From NCBI GenBank assembly GCA_002786065.1, contig NHNY01000026.1:248001-312000 (forward strand): a stretch of 64,000 nucleotides of DNA, in the 5' to 3' direction. Under the pieces are notes generated by a model, which saw only the letters and a list, made by a program, of their open reading frames with translations, ran no database searches and had not been told where the DNA came from. Both the position numbers and the translations under genes were made by a program. This DNA is from Microcyclospora pomicola (Eukaryota > Ascomycota > Dothideomycetes > Capnodiales). Below are positions 47,394 to 57,999 of this stretch, one piece after another. Every line of letters starts with the position of its first letter. Position 1 is the first letter of the stretch.

Positions 47394-47885
47394 TGGATAC
47401 GAGTGGCCGTCTCATGTATCGCCGCGTGTGTGGAAACCCGGTGGAGAGACGATAGTGTTGCATTCTGGGGTATAGATATACCATGCATTGCGGTCGTCCG
47501 CCAGGGATTGAGATGGAATTGCCATGCCGAGAAATATAGTCCGACCTGATTTGTGGCGCGGAAAGACAGCTGCGGGATGGAGGATGAAGGTAGATTCATC
47601 ACAATGGTATGCCGCTAGACGGCGTACTCTATACGGCGCAGAGCCAGCGTTCAGCTTTCCCATGTTTTCTGAACCTGCGTGGACGCAATCAGGCACCCCT
47701 GACGTTGCGGCATACTGTAAGTGTACAGTGGTTTGGCTGACATGGGGCATGACAGGACCAGAAAGTGGTGTGGGAGAATCCTCAAAAGCCGTCCGGGGGC
47801 TGCAGCTTTCCCGTTTGGTGAAGCTCATGTGCAAGCTAGCGGTATTGCATTTTTGGGATATAGTTTACCACAAATTACACCAAGC
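47394..47885. other. Intergenic, upstream of 5S rRNA copy 2
   Basis: No protein gene. The TATA element of the 5S copy is listed separately. Confidence 0.5.
47859..47863 (+). promoter_or_regulatory. TATA-like element of 5S rRNA copy 2
   Basis: TATAG lies 27 bp before the first base of 5S copy 2, the same spacing as TATAAAT at copy 1. Upstream sequences are otherwise different. Confidence 0.55.
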
Positions 47886-48004
47886 ACATACGACCACAGG
47901 CGACTGAGAACTGGGCATCCCGTCCGCTCTGCCATACATAAGCAGTCGACCGGCGAATTAGTAGTACGGTGGGTGACCACGTGCGAATCCTCGCTGTTGT
48001 ATGT
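47886..48004 (+). rRNA. 5S ribosomal RNA, copy 2
   Basis: A 119-bp gene, full length, on the same strand as copy 1 and about 36 kb away. It differs from copy 1 at two positions: cgaccacagg here for cgaccatagg, and ataagcagtcg here for ataagtagtcg. The second change turns a G-U pair of helix II (cgactg with tagtcg) into a G-C pair (with cagtcg), so folding is kept. The box C core ggtgggtgacca is intact, and a tttt terminator follows. Confidence 0.95.
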
Positions 48005-48331
48005 TTTGCTGTTTTGCGCTCAGCTTTTGCTTCATCTGTGTCCAACACGAATACGTCCTGCGCAGGCTTTGCTCAGGAAATTAGGGAATTGCCTTGCGCT
48101 CTCATTCTCGATCTGCCTGTCATATGGCCAAAGCTACCTCTACCCAATCAACCCTGTAAGGTGGAGTCAAATCTGCATCGGAGCGAGTAAACTTGATGTA
48201 ATTTGGATGTACTATGTGCGAGGTGGTTGAAGGTGTAAGGTAGGCTATTCACAGTTAAGAACGTAGTAAAATAGCATGATGTTTCAATATACATGTTTTG
48301 AAATTGGTCTCGAGACCTTCGAGCCAGACTT
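48005..48331. other. Intergenic
   Basis: I see no gene between 5S copy 2 and the 3' end of the polytopic membrane protein. Confidence 0.5.
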
Positions 48332-49498
48332 TCATAGCTCCTTTGGGGTTCCTTGTTCCAAGCTTGCAAGAAGTACGTTGTCTCGTTCGAGCATTAAGAA
48401 TGAGGCGGCAGCTGCTGGTCCTGCGAGGCCAGCAACTAATGCGCTCAGTAGGAACGTCCGAGCAACCCGCTCATGCTTGTAAATCGAGGAGGCTTCGATA
48501 TACAGGGAGGATGCCCATATCAGGATGGAAGATCCGGCCATGGTGTCGTCCCATTGGAGGAAGGTTGTCACACCTTTTACGAGTGGCACGACTCCTGTAG
48601 ACCCAGCAGTCCAGAATGGCGGCGGGACCAGGCTGATCGGGGTAATGGCTTCGAGCACGTCTTGTTGAAACCAGTGGGGCGCTCGGAATCTGAGAAGCAC
48701 GGTTCCGACCGACGAGGCATGGAAGAATCCCGAAGCCAAGATAGCAAACACATAGAAACTCCTTGTCCAAGACAGACGGCGGTCGAGCGAGATCAGCGCT
48801 GTTTCACGTTTGGAGCTCGTTTCCGTGAACTGCACGAAAAGCCCAAACAGAGCTAGCACCATTAACGGGTGGAATAGTCTGAGTATGGTCCATATCTGTT
48901 GCGAGAAGATGCCAGCGGTGTCGGGTTTGCACTGAAGCATCAAGATTGTGGGGCCTATATAGCCGAAAACGAAAGCGTAGCCTAGAGCACTCAAATGACC
49001 TTGGGATACTGATAGTCGTGACTTGAGATCCTTCTTTGCAGCCTTTGTAGGACTCGCTGTAGATAGCAAGTGGACAATGCACCAAATGGGTGTGAACAGG
49101 CCGATTCCGAGAAGCTCGCCACCTAGTTCAAGCGCATAGGTGACCAGGAAGAACGATCTGGAGCTACTGCGTCGGTGGCCTTCGATGAGCATGAGCATCC
49201 AGGCACTGCTTAGCGTACCGACTATGTGATTCGCAACGACATGCGCATGCGCATTCTTCGAGTCCAGTACGACCATGAAGAATGACAGCATGAACGACAG
49301 GTAGTTATCCAACGGAGCCAAGCCGGTGCGAGGTAGGTGTACAGGGATTTGGGTGCCTGGTAGCAAAGGCTCGTTATAGGCAAAAATGGAAGCCAAAGTG
49401 AATGTGCCGTTCCATTCAGCTTGCTTGATCATGCCGAAATGCGCCACTACGACTGCAAGCAGAAGAATGCCGACCGACGCTGCTCGGAACTTATCCAT
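48332..49498 (-). CDS. Polytopic membrane protein, not recognised
   Basis: An intronless frame of 388 residues with about eight or nine hydrophobic segments, from VGILLLAVVVAHFGM at the N-terminus to LLSALVAGLAGPAAAASFLML near the C-terminus. Polar motifs between helices include LDNYLSFMLSFFMVVLD, EGHRRSSSRS and FTPIWCIVHLLS. No transporter or enzyme signature is visible. Membrane proteins of this general size occur in fungal secondary-metabolite loci, for example as membrane-bound cyclases, but I cannot match the motifs. I leave the function open. The first Met gives a normal short N-terminus. Confidence 0.75.
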   Translation of the reverse strand: MDKFRAASVGILLLAVVVAHFGMIKQAEWNGTFTLASIFAYNEPLLPGTQIPVHLPRTGLAPLDNYLSFMLSFFMVVLDSKNAHAHVVANHIVGTLSSAWMLMLIEGHRRSSSRSFFLVTYALELGGELLGIGLFTPIWCIVHLLSTASPTKAAKKDLKSRLSVSQGHLSALGYAFVFGYIGPTILMLQCKPDTAGIFSQQIWTILRLFHPLMVLALFGLFVQFTETSSKRETALISLDRRLSWTRSFYVFAILASGFFHASSVGTVLLRFRAPHWFQQDVLEAITPISLVPPPFWTAGSTGVVPLVKGVTTFLQWDDTMAGSSILIWASSLYIEASSIYKHERVARTFLLSALVAGLAGPAAAASFLMLERDNVLLASLEQGTPKEL

Positions 49499-50220
49499 CG
49501 TGGTAATTTTGTAGCTAACGATAGACCATATGCTGCAGTAAGAGTAACATCTGTGTCAAGATCTTGTACGTGAGGAATATACCGAAGTGCACGATACTTC
49601 GGCTAATGTTTTGTATCAGCCGAACTCCAAGGTTGTCGGTTCATGATTAGAGCTCTAGCTCTATTGCGGAAGGTCGGCCGACTTCTTGAGTTCGGTGCAG
49701 GAGTGTACAAAAAGCAGCAATCCACAACGAGCCGACGATGGCTGGCGGTGGTTATTGCTACGGGAGTATTAGATGGCGTCTACATAAACATGTGGTTGCG
49801 TCAATTTGGGAGTTCTGGTTTCTACTTCTTAGCGAGTGGCTGTGGTACATGAGTAGGACGAGTGAGATTGTGGACGCGCAAAAGCTCTGGAGATTCTGAC
49901 AATCCATAGCGGTGACCCGTTCTTCGGATCATGGCGCATATCACAACTCAAACGCGAAGTCATGGCGTACACTGTGCGTCTCGGTACCGTACAACCCCTA
50001 CATCTTTGGCCGGCGATTCGGACTTTCCGAGTATCCGCGGTTTTCTGCTCGGATGTTGTTCTTGTTGTGCTACGGTCATCGAAGTGTTCAACTATGAGTG
50101 TAGCAACACAGGTAGGGGGCAGAAGACTCACGCTGGGTACCATCATGAGCTGTAGGTAAAGTGAATGTAGCTCTATTACGTCTAGCAAAAGTCATTCGAA
50201 AGTATATCAAGGGCCCGCCT
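49499..50220. other. Intergenic
   Basis: I see no supported gene. A short palindromic stretch, agagctctagctct, lies at about 49649. Confidence 0.5.
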
Positions 50221-51493
50221 TTAAGACCACCAAAACCACTTCTCAAGGCGCGCCGGCTGAGCTTTCTGCGTCAATGTCTCAACGATTTTCCGAGCTGTCA
50301 AGTTGTGGAAAGGGAAAGTCACATGGGCTTCGTTGATCCACAAATAACGGTCGACCGAGTACTCGCACTCGTCGTACTTCGCATACGGATCCTTGGTGTA
50401 TTTCTTATCTGGACTAGGTGTCAGCAAAAGTAGATCAGATACAAGGCGAAGGCTGCTCACATCCTTTACAGAACGTCTTGACTACCTCATATCCAGCCGT
50501 CTCGGGATAAGTACTTGGATTGTTGTGGACCTCATCAAAAGCAGTGTGAAGATCGTAGTGGAACGTTGTAAGGTCAGAGTGTCTATCCTGGAAATCCCGC
50601 ACGAGTGTGGTAAGATTCGAATTCCAGGCTGCGACGTCTTCTTTGGTTTTCTGCTGCCTGGTAGGGCCATATATCCTGATCAAGGGAGTGATGTCGACTG
50701 GCGGCAGATTTATGAATAAAAAGTTTCGCGCTCCTGTATCGTAGATTTCTTCAACCAGGCTCGAGTACGACTTGAAAATTCTGTTGATGATGTCGGTATC
50801 GTTAATTCTTTTTTCATGCATGTGATGGATGTCGTTGAAGCCTATGAAGATGATGTGGAGTGTTCTCTCGGGTACCCATTGAAAGGGTGTTGAGCGATTA
50901 GCGTAGGCCGGGTACAACAGCTGAACCTGATGACGGAAAGTTTTGGTTGAGCGATCGACAGGAATGAGTTCATGGTCTACTGTTGCGCCCCCCCGAGCGA
51001 AGTTGACGGTCTGCATGGCAGACTGGTTCCATCGACCGTTCAAGAATCCCACCCAGTTGATTCCATTCGCAGAATTCTTGCCTGATACTGGTCAGCCATC
51101 ATCCTATGTCATATGCGGAACAAGGTCGGACCAGGGTAAGGAGGGTTCCCGAGGGGTTCCTCTAAAGATGGCTGAATCCCATTGAGACGAAAGCCAGTCC
51201 TGCTCCAGCTATCACCAAACACAAACATGTGGTCGATGCCTGACCATCCGGGCCAGACGGGTTGCGGCCCTTGCTGTAGCTCTGAAGGTAAAGCTGCCGT
51301 ACTCTGGAAGGGTACCAGAAGCATTAAAGACAAAAGAGCCGCAGAGAGTACACTACGACCGTGTTAGGTCCATTGCCCTCGAACAGACTTGATGAAGCGC
51401 CGAAAAAGCATACCAGATCAACACCTTCGCACCCGTCCTCAGCCTACGATCTGGCCTAGACGATCCAATCAAGGTGTAGTGGCCTTTTTCCAT
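50221..51493 (-). CDS. Membrane-anchored CE16-like SGNH (GDSL) hydrolase
   Basis: Four exons (51493-51414, 51352-51132, 51081-50461, 50408-50221; introns 61, 50 and 52 bp) give 369 residues with consistent phases. The first exon adds a basic cytosolic stub and completes one membrane anchor (VLICVLSAALLSLMLLVPF), so it is a type II protein, not a free secreted one. SGNH blocks are present: FVFGDSWS (nucleophile Ser75), ARGGAT, FIGFNDIHH, and C-terminal LWINEAH with His336. Carbohydrate esterase 16 acetylesterases usually have DExH in the last block. Here the Asp position is Asn333, which could weaken or alter catalysis. The usual substrate is acetylated hemicellulose or other acetylated sugars. 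The 50-bp intron with donor GTCCGA is the least certain join. Confidence 0.85.
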
Positions 51494-52120
51494 GTTGTCA
51501 TGAGAGTGTGGAGTCTAGCAAAGGAGAGAAGGTCCTGACGGAGGTGCAGAGGTCATGAAGACCACAAACCTGATACCGCAACGTGGACCGGATATTCGCC
51601 ATAGGCCTGGCAATAAAACGAGTAGGCGAGTCCATGGTGGCAATTGTCAATTAAGGGGGCGCCATATAGCAGTTAAAATATATAGGTTCCACAGTTTCAG
51701 CCCGCTGGTGGAGATAAGAGAGGCTACGTCGTCACGTGATTTTCCTCCATTCCTTGTCGCAAATGCTCTCACGTATCTCCATTTTCCCGAGTCTCACCAT
51801 GCGTGTGAAGGATCAAAGTCTCAGCATGCGACGGAACTGACACAGGAGGTAGAAACGACCTGTGAAAGGCCGATGGTTTGCTTGTATGCGGGTATTGTTC
51901 ATGAGTGGCGCCTGCACCACGTCTTGCGAAATTTCATCTTCGGCATAGCTCTAGACATGTTATCAACGTAAATTCTAGTTCACTACATCCACCTCTGTTT
52001 TGACAATAGCACTTCTATACAGGCATTGTAAGGCGGGTGTCATACACTTCATAATCTGCCTGGCTCGTTCTCCTCGGCACAATCTGTCAAGCTTAGCAGT
52101 AACGGCCAAGGTTCGCCGCC
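51494..52120. other. Intergenic (divergent promoters)
   Basis: A 138-codon plus-strand frame (51555-51971) shows no domain. I see no supported gene. Confidence 0.45.
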
Positions 52121-53845
52121 ATGAATAATCAACGAGACTCTAACTATCTGCGTGCATTGGTGGACATGGGCAGTAATGGAATACGATTTTCGATCTCCAC
52201 CCTGCAACCTCCCACCGCGCGGATACTGCCCACTCTCTATCAAAGCCGGGCCGGCATCTCACTCTACGACGCACAATACTCTGCATCCGGTGAGAGGATA
52301 CCAATAGATACGAAAACCATAACCAAAGTCGTTTCTGCTTTTCAGCAGTTCCAGCAAACATGCCAGGACTTCGGAGTAGCGGAGGAGCACATCGCTGTTC
52401 TTGCCACCGAAGCCACCAGGACTGCCATCAATTCGGAAGACTTCAGAGCGCAAATCAAGAATGCTGTGGGATGGGATGTCAAGATGCTGCCTAAAGAGGA
52501 AGAGGGCCGAGTAGGTGCCATGGGTGTGGCCAGCTCACTGCCTGAAGTCAGTGGGCTTGTAATGGATCTTGGCGGTGGCAGCACGCAGCTGAGCTGGTTA
52601 ATCAAGAAAAATGGCAGTGATGAGGTGCGGATGCCCGAATCAGGCGCTGTGAGTATGCCTTATGGGGCCGCAGCGATGACAAGACGTCTAGCCGAGGCGG
52701 AACAGAATGGAACGGTCCCGGAATTGAAGAGCGAAATCCATGAAGCGGTAAAGGCCGCATACGGAAACCTCAAAGTCCCTGCTGAACTGCTGGAAGCTGC
52801 AAAGAAACATGGCGGATTCACGCTTTATCTGTCAGGCGGTGGATTTCGAGGCTGGGGTTACATCCTCATGAGCGAACACGAAATCGTGCCTTACCCCATT
52901 CCAGTCATCAATGGCTTCAAGATATCTCGGAAGATGTTTCTCAGCACTGACAAGGTCAAGCAAGCCGCCACAACTATGCTAGACGGTGGCGACAATTCTG
53001 CAGATATCTTCCGGATCTCTGATCGGCGAGCCGGACAGGTGTCCTCAGTGGCTTTTCTGGTCAATGTACTCGCCGAAGCACTGCCACAGCTATCAGAGGT
53101 TGTCTTTGCCCAAGGTGGCGTTCGTGAAGGCTATCTTTACTCGTCCTTGCCAGCAGATATACGAGCACAACATCCGCTCGTGGTTGCAACACAGCAGTTC
53201 GACAGCGCATCAACGTCTGAGGCTGTGGCCAAACTCCTCCTTTCCGCCTTGCCATCTGGACCAACCCCGGACCCAGTCAACACTGATGTGCGGGATGAGT
53301 TCAAGAGCGTATTCACACTAGATCTCCTCGACGCCTTTGGAAACCTCATATACTACCATTCCAGTCACTCGAAAGATCTACAAGCCACCGCAGGCCTTCG
53401 AAGCACGACTTCCGGTATCATGGCAGGTGTACATGGTGTTCAGCACGAGTCACGAGCTTTACTTGGGCTCCTGTTATGCCACAGATGGGGTGGTGATGTG
53501 CCTCCCATGGATGTGCAGTTCAAAGAGAACCTGAAGCTGGCAGTCGGATCGCAGTGGAACTTATGGTGGATCAACTATCTCGGCGCCGTAGCTGCCTTGA
53601 TCGCCGTCGTCTATCCTGCCGGCGTGGTGGAACAGGATCCGCGGCGCCTAGACTTCACATGCGTCTGGACCCGGGACGCGGATGGAAGAGCAGGTCTGGC
53701 TCTTAAAATCAAACTCGCACCCCACATTGACATCGAGACGCTCGAATCGGAGTTCCATAACATCGAGAAAATCGGGAAGAAGAAGCGTTTCATTGGTGGA
53801 AAGAAAGGCTTAGGCTACAAAGTCGATATTGACTGCACGCAATAA
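52121..53845 (+). CDS. RTG2: Retrograde regulation protein 2, Ppx/GppA phosphatase family
   Basis: An intronless frame of 574 residues, the usual length for fungal RTG2. The N-terminal ASKHA-fold phosphate-1 motif is ALVDMGSNGIRFSI. The middle has AVLATEATRTAINS and GLVMDLGGGSTQLSW, and later LYLSGGGFRGWGY. These are the conserved blocks of exopolyphosphatase/GppA-like proteins. In yeast, RTG2 senses mitochondrial dysfunction and allows nuclear entry of the Rtg1-Rtg3 activator; it is also part of a SAGA-like complex. Whether this role holds in filamentous fungi is not shown by the sequence. The stop codon lies four bases from the stop of the convergent hydrolase gene. Confidence 0.93.
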   Translation: MNNQRDSNYLRALVDMGSNGIRFSISTLQPPTARILPTLYQSRAGISLYDAQYSASGERIPIDTKTITKVVSAFQQFQQTCQDFGVAEEHIAVLATEATRTAINSEDFRAQIKNAVGWDVKMLPKEEEGRVGAMGVASSLPEVSGLVMDLGGGSTQLSWLIKKNGSDEVRMPESGAVSMPYGAAAMTRRLAEAEQNGTVPELKSEIHEAVKAAYGNLKVPAELLEAAKKHGGFTLYLSGGGFRGWGYILMSEHEIVPYPIPVINGFKISRKMFLSTDKVKQAATTMLDGGDNSADIFRISDRRAGQVSSVAFLVNVLAEALPQLSEVVFAQGGVREGYLYSSLPADIRAQHPLVVATQQFDSASTSEAVAKLLLSALPSGPTPDPVNTDVRDEFKSVFTLDLLDAFGNLIYYHSSHSKDLQATAGLRSTTSGIMAGVHGVQHESRALLGLLLCHRWGGDVPPMDVQFKENLKLAVGSQWNLWWINYLGAVAALIAVVYPAGVVEQDPRRLDFTCVWTRDADGRAGLALKIKLAPHIDIETLESEFHNIEKIGKKKRFIGGKKGLGYKVDIDCTQ

Positions 53846-53849
53846 GCCT

Positions 53850-54663
53850 CTACAGATGTGCCTGGAAGAAGTTCGTTGCCACCTCGTAACCCCGCTCATA
53901 CTCCTGCTTGACTGCCTTGTCCTTCAAGTCGGCTCTAGCGCTCATCCAGCCGTGGACTTGGCTGTCGAATGTCTCAACATGCTTGGGTACCGTCAGAGCT
54001 GCTTCAAAAGCTTTGACGTTGTCTGCAGGCTCGTCCTTTGATGCGAGCAACGCGAATGGCACAGTGACTTTCTTTGCGTCTTCGGGGTCAATGCGAGCTG
54101 GCGAAGTCGCCACGGAAACTTTCCAGGCAGAGTCGGGACCAGACGTCAAAGCTACAATTTTGCCACCCCAGCAGTCTATGGTCATGTAGTGTCAGTGGAT
54201 GAACTCAACGAATGTTCGCCACTTTTGCGGCTCGATGAGACTTACATCCAATAGCGCCCCAGCTCTCCACTGCTGGAAACTTCTCCTTCGCCGCGTTAAG
54301 CGCTGCATTCAAGTTCGCGAGATGCGGCTTCGGATCCTGAATGCGGCCCATGAACTTGCTGAACTTCTCCTTGTTGTCGCCCTCCTCCTTCTTCAGCATC
54401 CAGTCGGGCTCCGCGGGCGTGCCTTCGAAGAAATCGGGCATGATCACCAGATAGCCTTGCGAGCTGAGGATATCAGCACCTTGCAGGGTTGGAGACCGGA
54501 AGCCGAAGATGTCATAGATGAACATAATCGCCTTTTTGCTCTCATGGTTTCCGGTGATGTAAGTGGAAAACTTGCTAAGGTCGCTGTACGAGCCCTTTGT
54601 TTTGTAGTCTTCAGAGACCGCTGGGGGCAGCTCGCAGCAAGCCTTGGATGCATGGGTCGTCAT
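53850..54663 (-). CDS. Dienelactone hydrolase family protein
   Basis: Two exons, 54663-54246 and 54175-53850 (70-bp GTAAGT intron, phase 1), give 247 residues. The ATG at 54663 is preferred; the frame is open to 54831, but that part reads like leader. The join restores AIGYCWGGK, with Cys141 as the nucleophile. SKDEPAD carries the likely Asp and SQVHGWMSARAD the His, so the Cys-Asp-His triad is complete. Other family marks are AIMFIYDIFGF and GYLVIMPDFFEG. Fungal relatives hydrolyse lactones or small esters in aromatic degradation or are of unknown role. The gene is cytosolic, without a signal peptide. Confidence 0.92.
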
Positions 54664-56289
54664 GTTGAATATGGTATGGCCTTGTCTGAACGGTGATCTA
54701 TGGCTTGGAAACGGTGTCGTGTGCTTGACGAAGCGGTAGCTGTTGATCGAGACAGACCGGTGGACTCGACGTACCCACGCCATAAATATATCGATGTGGG
54801 TATCGCCCTGAGCTATGCTAGCTCTGCGCAATCGCGCAGATTCTCACGCCGTGTTCGCCGAACCCATTGACAACGATACTCTACCTGGGACACGACAATC
54901 TCCGGGCTACTTTCAGAACCGGCCCGTGGTCAACTTACGCTTGTCATCTCTTGTATCTACCTAGCCGTGCCAGCGAGACTCGCCAACGCAGCAGCATGGC
55001 ATTGGGGATCGTGGTGTGACGTGGCACGTGTGCCGACGTCGGGTAAAGGTCGCTTACAAAGCCGGAGTTGAGCTTAGCTCCGAATGCGGATCGACCCGAT
55101 CTCGCTACAGGTACACAATATCGCCGCGACCAATATACTGTATCAATCCCGTCTTCTTTTGGCTCCATCTCTTTCACGAATATCGCAAGCATTCTGTCCG
55201 GAGTTTTGGTGCACGACCAGCTGAATCATTCCAGTCACGAGCAGAGGTGATGACAACTTACGACATCTCAAGCGAACATTCGAGATCACGAGCGGAAGAT
55301 CGTGGCTATCGCAACCAGTATGCTCCAGTACAGCGGTTCTGACCAAGCATTGGGCGATTCGCCGACAGGCTCATGCTTCACCCAAGCTATGAGGAACCTG
55401 ATGTGCCATGACGAATCTAGATATCCAGTACTCAAGGAGTAATGTGAAGCCGATCAGAACTGCAATACCATGCTCCTACGCCTGAAAATCAAGTACTGGT
55501 GATCGCCTTGAACAGCGCCATCACTCATTCAGAGGATGTGTCTGGTTCGCATAGTGAGGGTACTTCTGGAGCCGTACTGTTGACCGATTTCTGGAACACG
55601 CCGGAACCAGATCTGATTGCCAAAATGCAAGTGGCTTGCAGTTTCACTTCAGCCGGATTTTCGAATCGTGATGACTATCCCCTGGATCATACCAACACTT
55701 CATGCTTGTCCCGGGACACTTGAGGAAGTCTCACCATCCATCACTAGAGTATGCGAGAAGGATCATCCGATCGTGGTCACGAGAAATGATTAATACGTCC
55801 GCCTTCACACGATCGCGCCGCACATTCGCCAGACTCCCACATGATTGAGATTGTGCTCTGATGTGTTCACGATGGGCTGTTTATGCACAATTGGAGCTCT
55901 TATGTGGTCACGCCATGCGGAAAACAGTCTCACGTACATCACTAATTCCACTATTGGTGTGTCACATTTCCGGCTGCGATGATTGGAATCTCGGTCACTC
56001 AAAACACACGGTTTCCGTGACCATGATGTTGTAGTCACACAGGTAAGGAACGCTTGATTTCGTGTTTCACAGCAGTTACTAGTGCAAGGTTGAGTTTGTA
56101 TTGCTATATGACTTGCTATTCCACTCGACTCTTCGAAGTTGACCCGAGTCTGTCAATCGACATATTGACTCTTCTCTTCAACCTGGCTTCCGAATTTCCT
56201 TTCTCAGTCTTCATACGAACCCTCACACGAACAGTGTCTAGCAGATTTGCGACCAGAGTAGACCCTACGCTTGTAAAAAGTGCACAAAC
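54664..56289. other. Intergenic, 1.6 kb
   Basis: No supported gene. A 108-codon plus-strand frame (55016-55342) overlaps open frames on the other strand and lacks features. Confidence 0.45.
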
Positions 56290-57102
56290 ATGTCTCTGCA
56301 AGCCCACCAATGGCGACACGATGGCGGGTACCGGACACTGACCGCGTGTTCGACTGTCACGCCTGCGCAGGTCTACGAAGAGAAGTCTACCCAATATAGG
56401 CAGATCACGGCGCCAGGTTACTACAAGTCAAAATATGCGAGAAAGTTCAAGACAATCGAAAGATACCACTCCACACCTGTCCCTTGGTCCCCGCCTCCTA
56501 GTCCGCCATCCACTCCTCCTGCTCAGCAAAAGGTGGTGCTGAAGCAAGGCAAGCAAGGGAACGATACTCCAGCCAATACGAGAGAGCACTTCGCCGGCGC
56601 GCCGCCCAAGCTTCTCGACCGTACCAACTACATGTTCCCGCTCGAGCATACCACAATTCATGTTCTCCGACAAGCAATCTCGGTGTGGAAGGAGAAGTAT
56701 CGTGGACAGACGTTGTTCGTACAATCGCAATGCGTCCTTCAAACCACTTGAGAACTGACCTTCGATGTAGTGAATTCTCTATCTTCAGAGTCGACACGCA
56801 GACCTCCGTCAAGTCCGTGATCCAAAACGTTATGAAGGCCAACGTCGGCACCGATTTTGACAAGTGTAAAGGCTGGGCGATCACGGAAGCCATCGAGCAA
56901 GGCGATGGGAAGTGGCTACAGGTATGACTTTCATGGGTCCACAAGCGTGTCTGAGATGAGCTGGACATATGCTGACTTCTTGTAGGGAACTACCGTTCCG
57001 TACGACAGTGATCGAGCGACCGGCCCGCTCGCAAGCATGGGCTGGAGTGCGAAACGTGGAGTCTCGCTGCCACCTGTTTGGCTCACGATCCACAAGACGT
57101 GA
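56290..57102 (+). CDS. Three-exon fungal protein with a conserved C-terminal domain, unknown function
   Basis: Exons 56290-56696, 56771-56921 and 56986-57102 (introns 74 and 64 bp, branch CTGAC) give 224 residues with phases 2 and 0. The N-terminal 110 residues are basic and Pro/Ser-rich (VPWSPPPSPPSTPP). The C-terminal half reads FSIFRVDTQTSVKSVIQNVM, GWAITEAIEQGDGKWLQ|GTT, MGWSAKRGVSLPPVWLTIHK. This 'RV.T..SV..V..TE..E.GDG.W..G.T' pattern matches a domain I recall from many ascomycete proteins of unknown function. The first intron (donor GTATCG) is the weaker call. No signal peptide or membrane segment is present. Confidence 0.75.
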
Positions 57103-57645
57103 TGTCGCCCATGTTATGTCTGTACTTCTTACGATTTGTGGAAAGCGATGGATTCGACATGGACTTATGTCAAGGTGATGTTGGGATCATCTCTTCGGCT
57201 GCTATGAGTTACATTTCAGAATCATTTATGAGCTCTAAAAACTGGTTTGACTCGGCTTTCTGCTTGGGACTCGGGATGACTGTTGATAAGGTAATGAGAG
57301 AAACACTTTGGATCATGCATGGTACGCGTGGGAAATGTGACTCGTACTGTTACTCAATTCAAGGAGTACAACTCCACGATGTATGGTAGAATTACACCGA
57401 AAGCTCTCTTCAAGACAAGTCTGTGGCCCTGAGGTAAAGCAGTGGTTTATCGCCTCCACCGGCTGACGCTTCGTTGCAGCACTATCCAAACACCAATATC
57501 AATCAATGGTCGCAAACATGACCGCTTATTATCGAGTCCGAGCCGTCTCATTCCTCATGGCCAGGTCTACATCAACTTGAAGCCTCGAAACCCGCTGCTC
57601 AAAGGCCGTGCAGACGAACGCCATCTCGGTCTTTTCCCCTTCTCA
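57103..57645. other. Intergenic
   Basis: I see no supported gene. Confidence 0.5.
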
Positions 57646-57999
57646 TCACTTTCCCCCTTCCTCCATCTTCCACCCCGCAATCTCACCGCCGAAAACATCT
57701 CCAAACTCCTCATTCAAGCGCTCCGCCGTCAGCGCGAGCAAAGACTTCAGAGCACTCTCTGGCTCTCCCTTGGACGCGCCTCGAGCGAGGGTAAGATTAT
57801 TGAGACCCCCCAAAGTCAGGATCGCGATGTATTGGCCGTGCTGACGGGTGAGATACACCTCGAGGTTGGAGCCGGCGCTCATTTCGAGGGTCATGGGTCC
57901 GTCGCTGGTCGCAGGTTTGCGTGAGGCGCTTGAGTGGCGGAGAGCGGCGTATATGCCGCGAGCGTTGATGAGGATCTGGTCGTGGAGGGAAAAAGACAT
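57646..57999 (-). CDS. Small protein, possible paralogue of the 58.8 kb gene
   Basis: 117 residues from the ATG at 57999. The frame is open to 58227, but the added part reads as leader. The protein has no signal peptide or membrane segment. It goes LHDQILINARGIYAALR, MTLEMSAGSNLEVYL, YIAILTLGGLNNLTLARG and then a helix ALKSLLALTAERLNEEFGDV. The same order of elements appears in the next minus-strand gene upstream (58848-59315). No named family is recognised. Confidence 0.65.
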   Translation of the reverse strand: MSFSLHDQILINARGIYAALRHSSASRKPATSDGPMTLEMSAGSNLEVYLTRQHGQYIAILTLGGLNNLTLARGASKGEPESALKSLLALTAERLNEEFGDVFGGEIAGWKMEEGGK

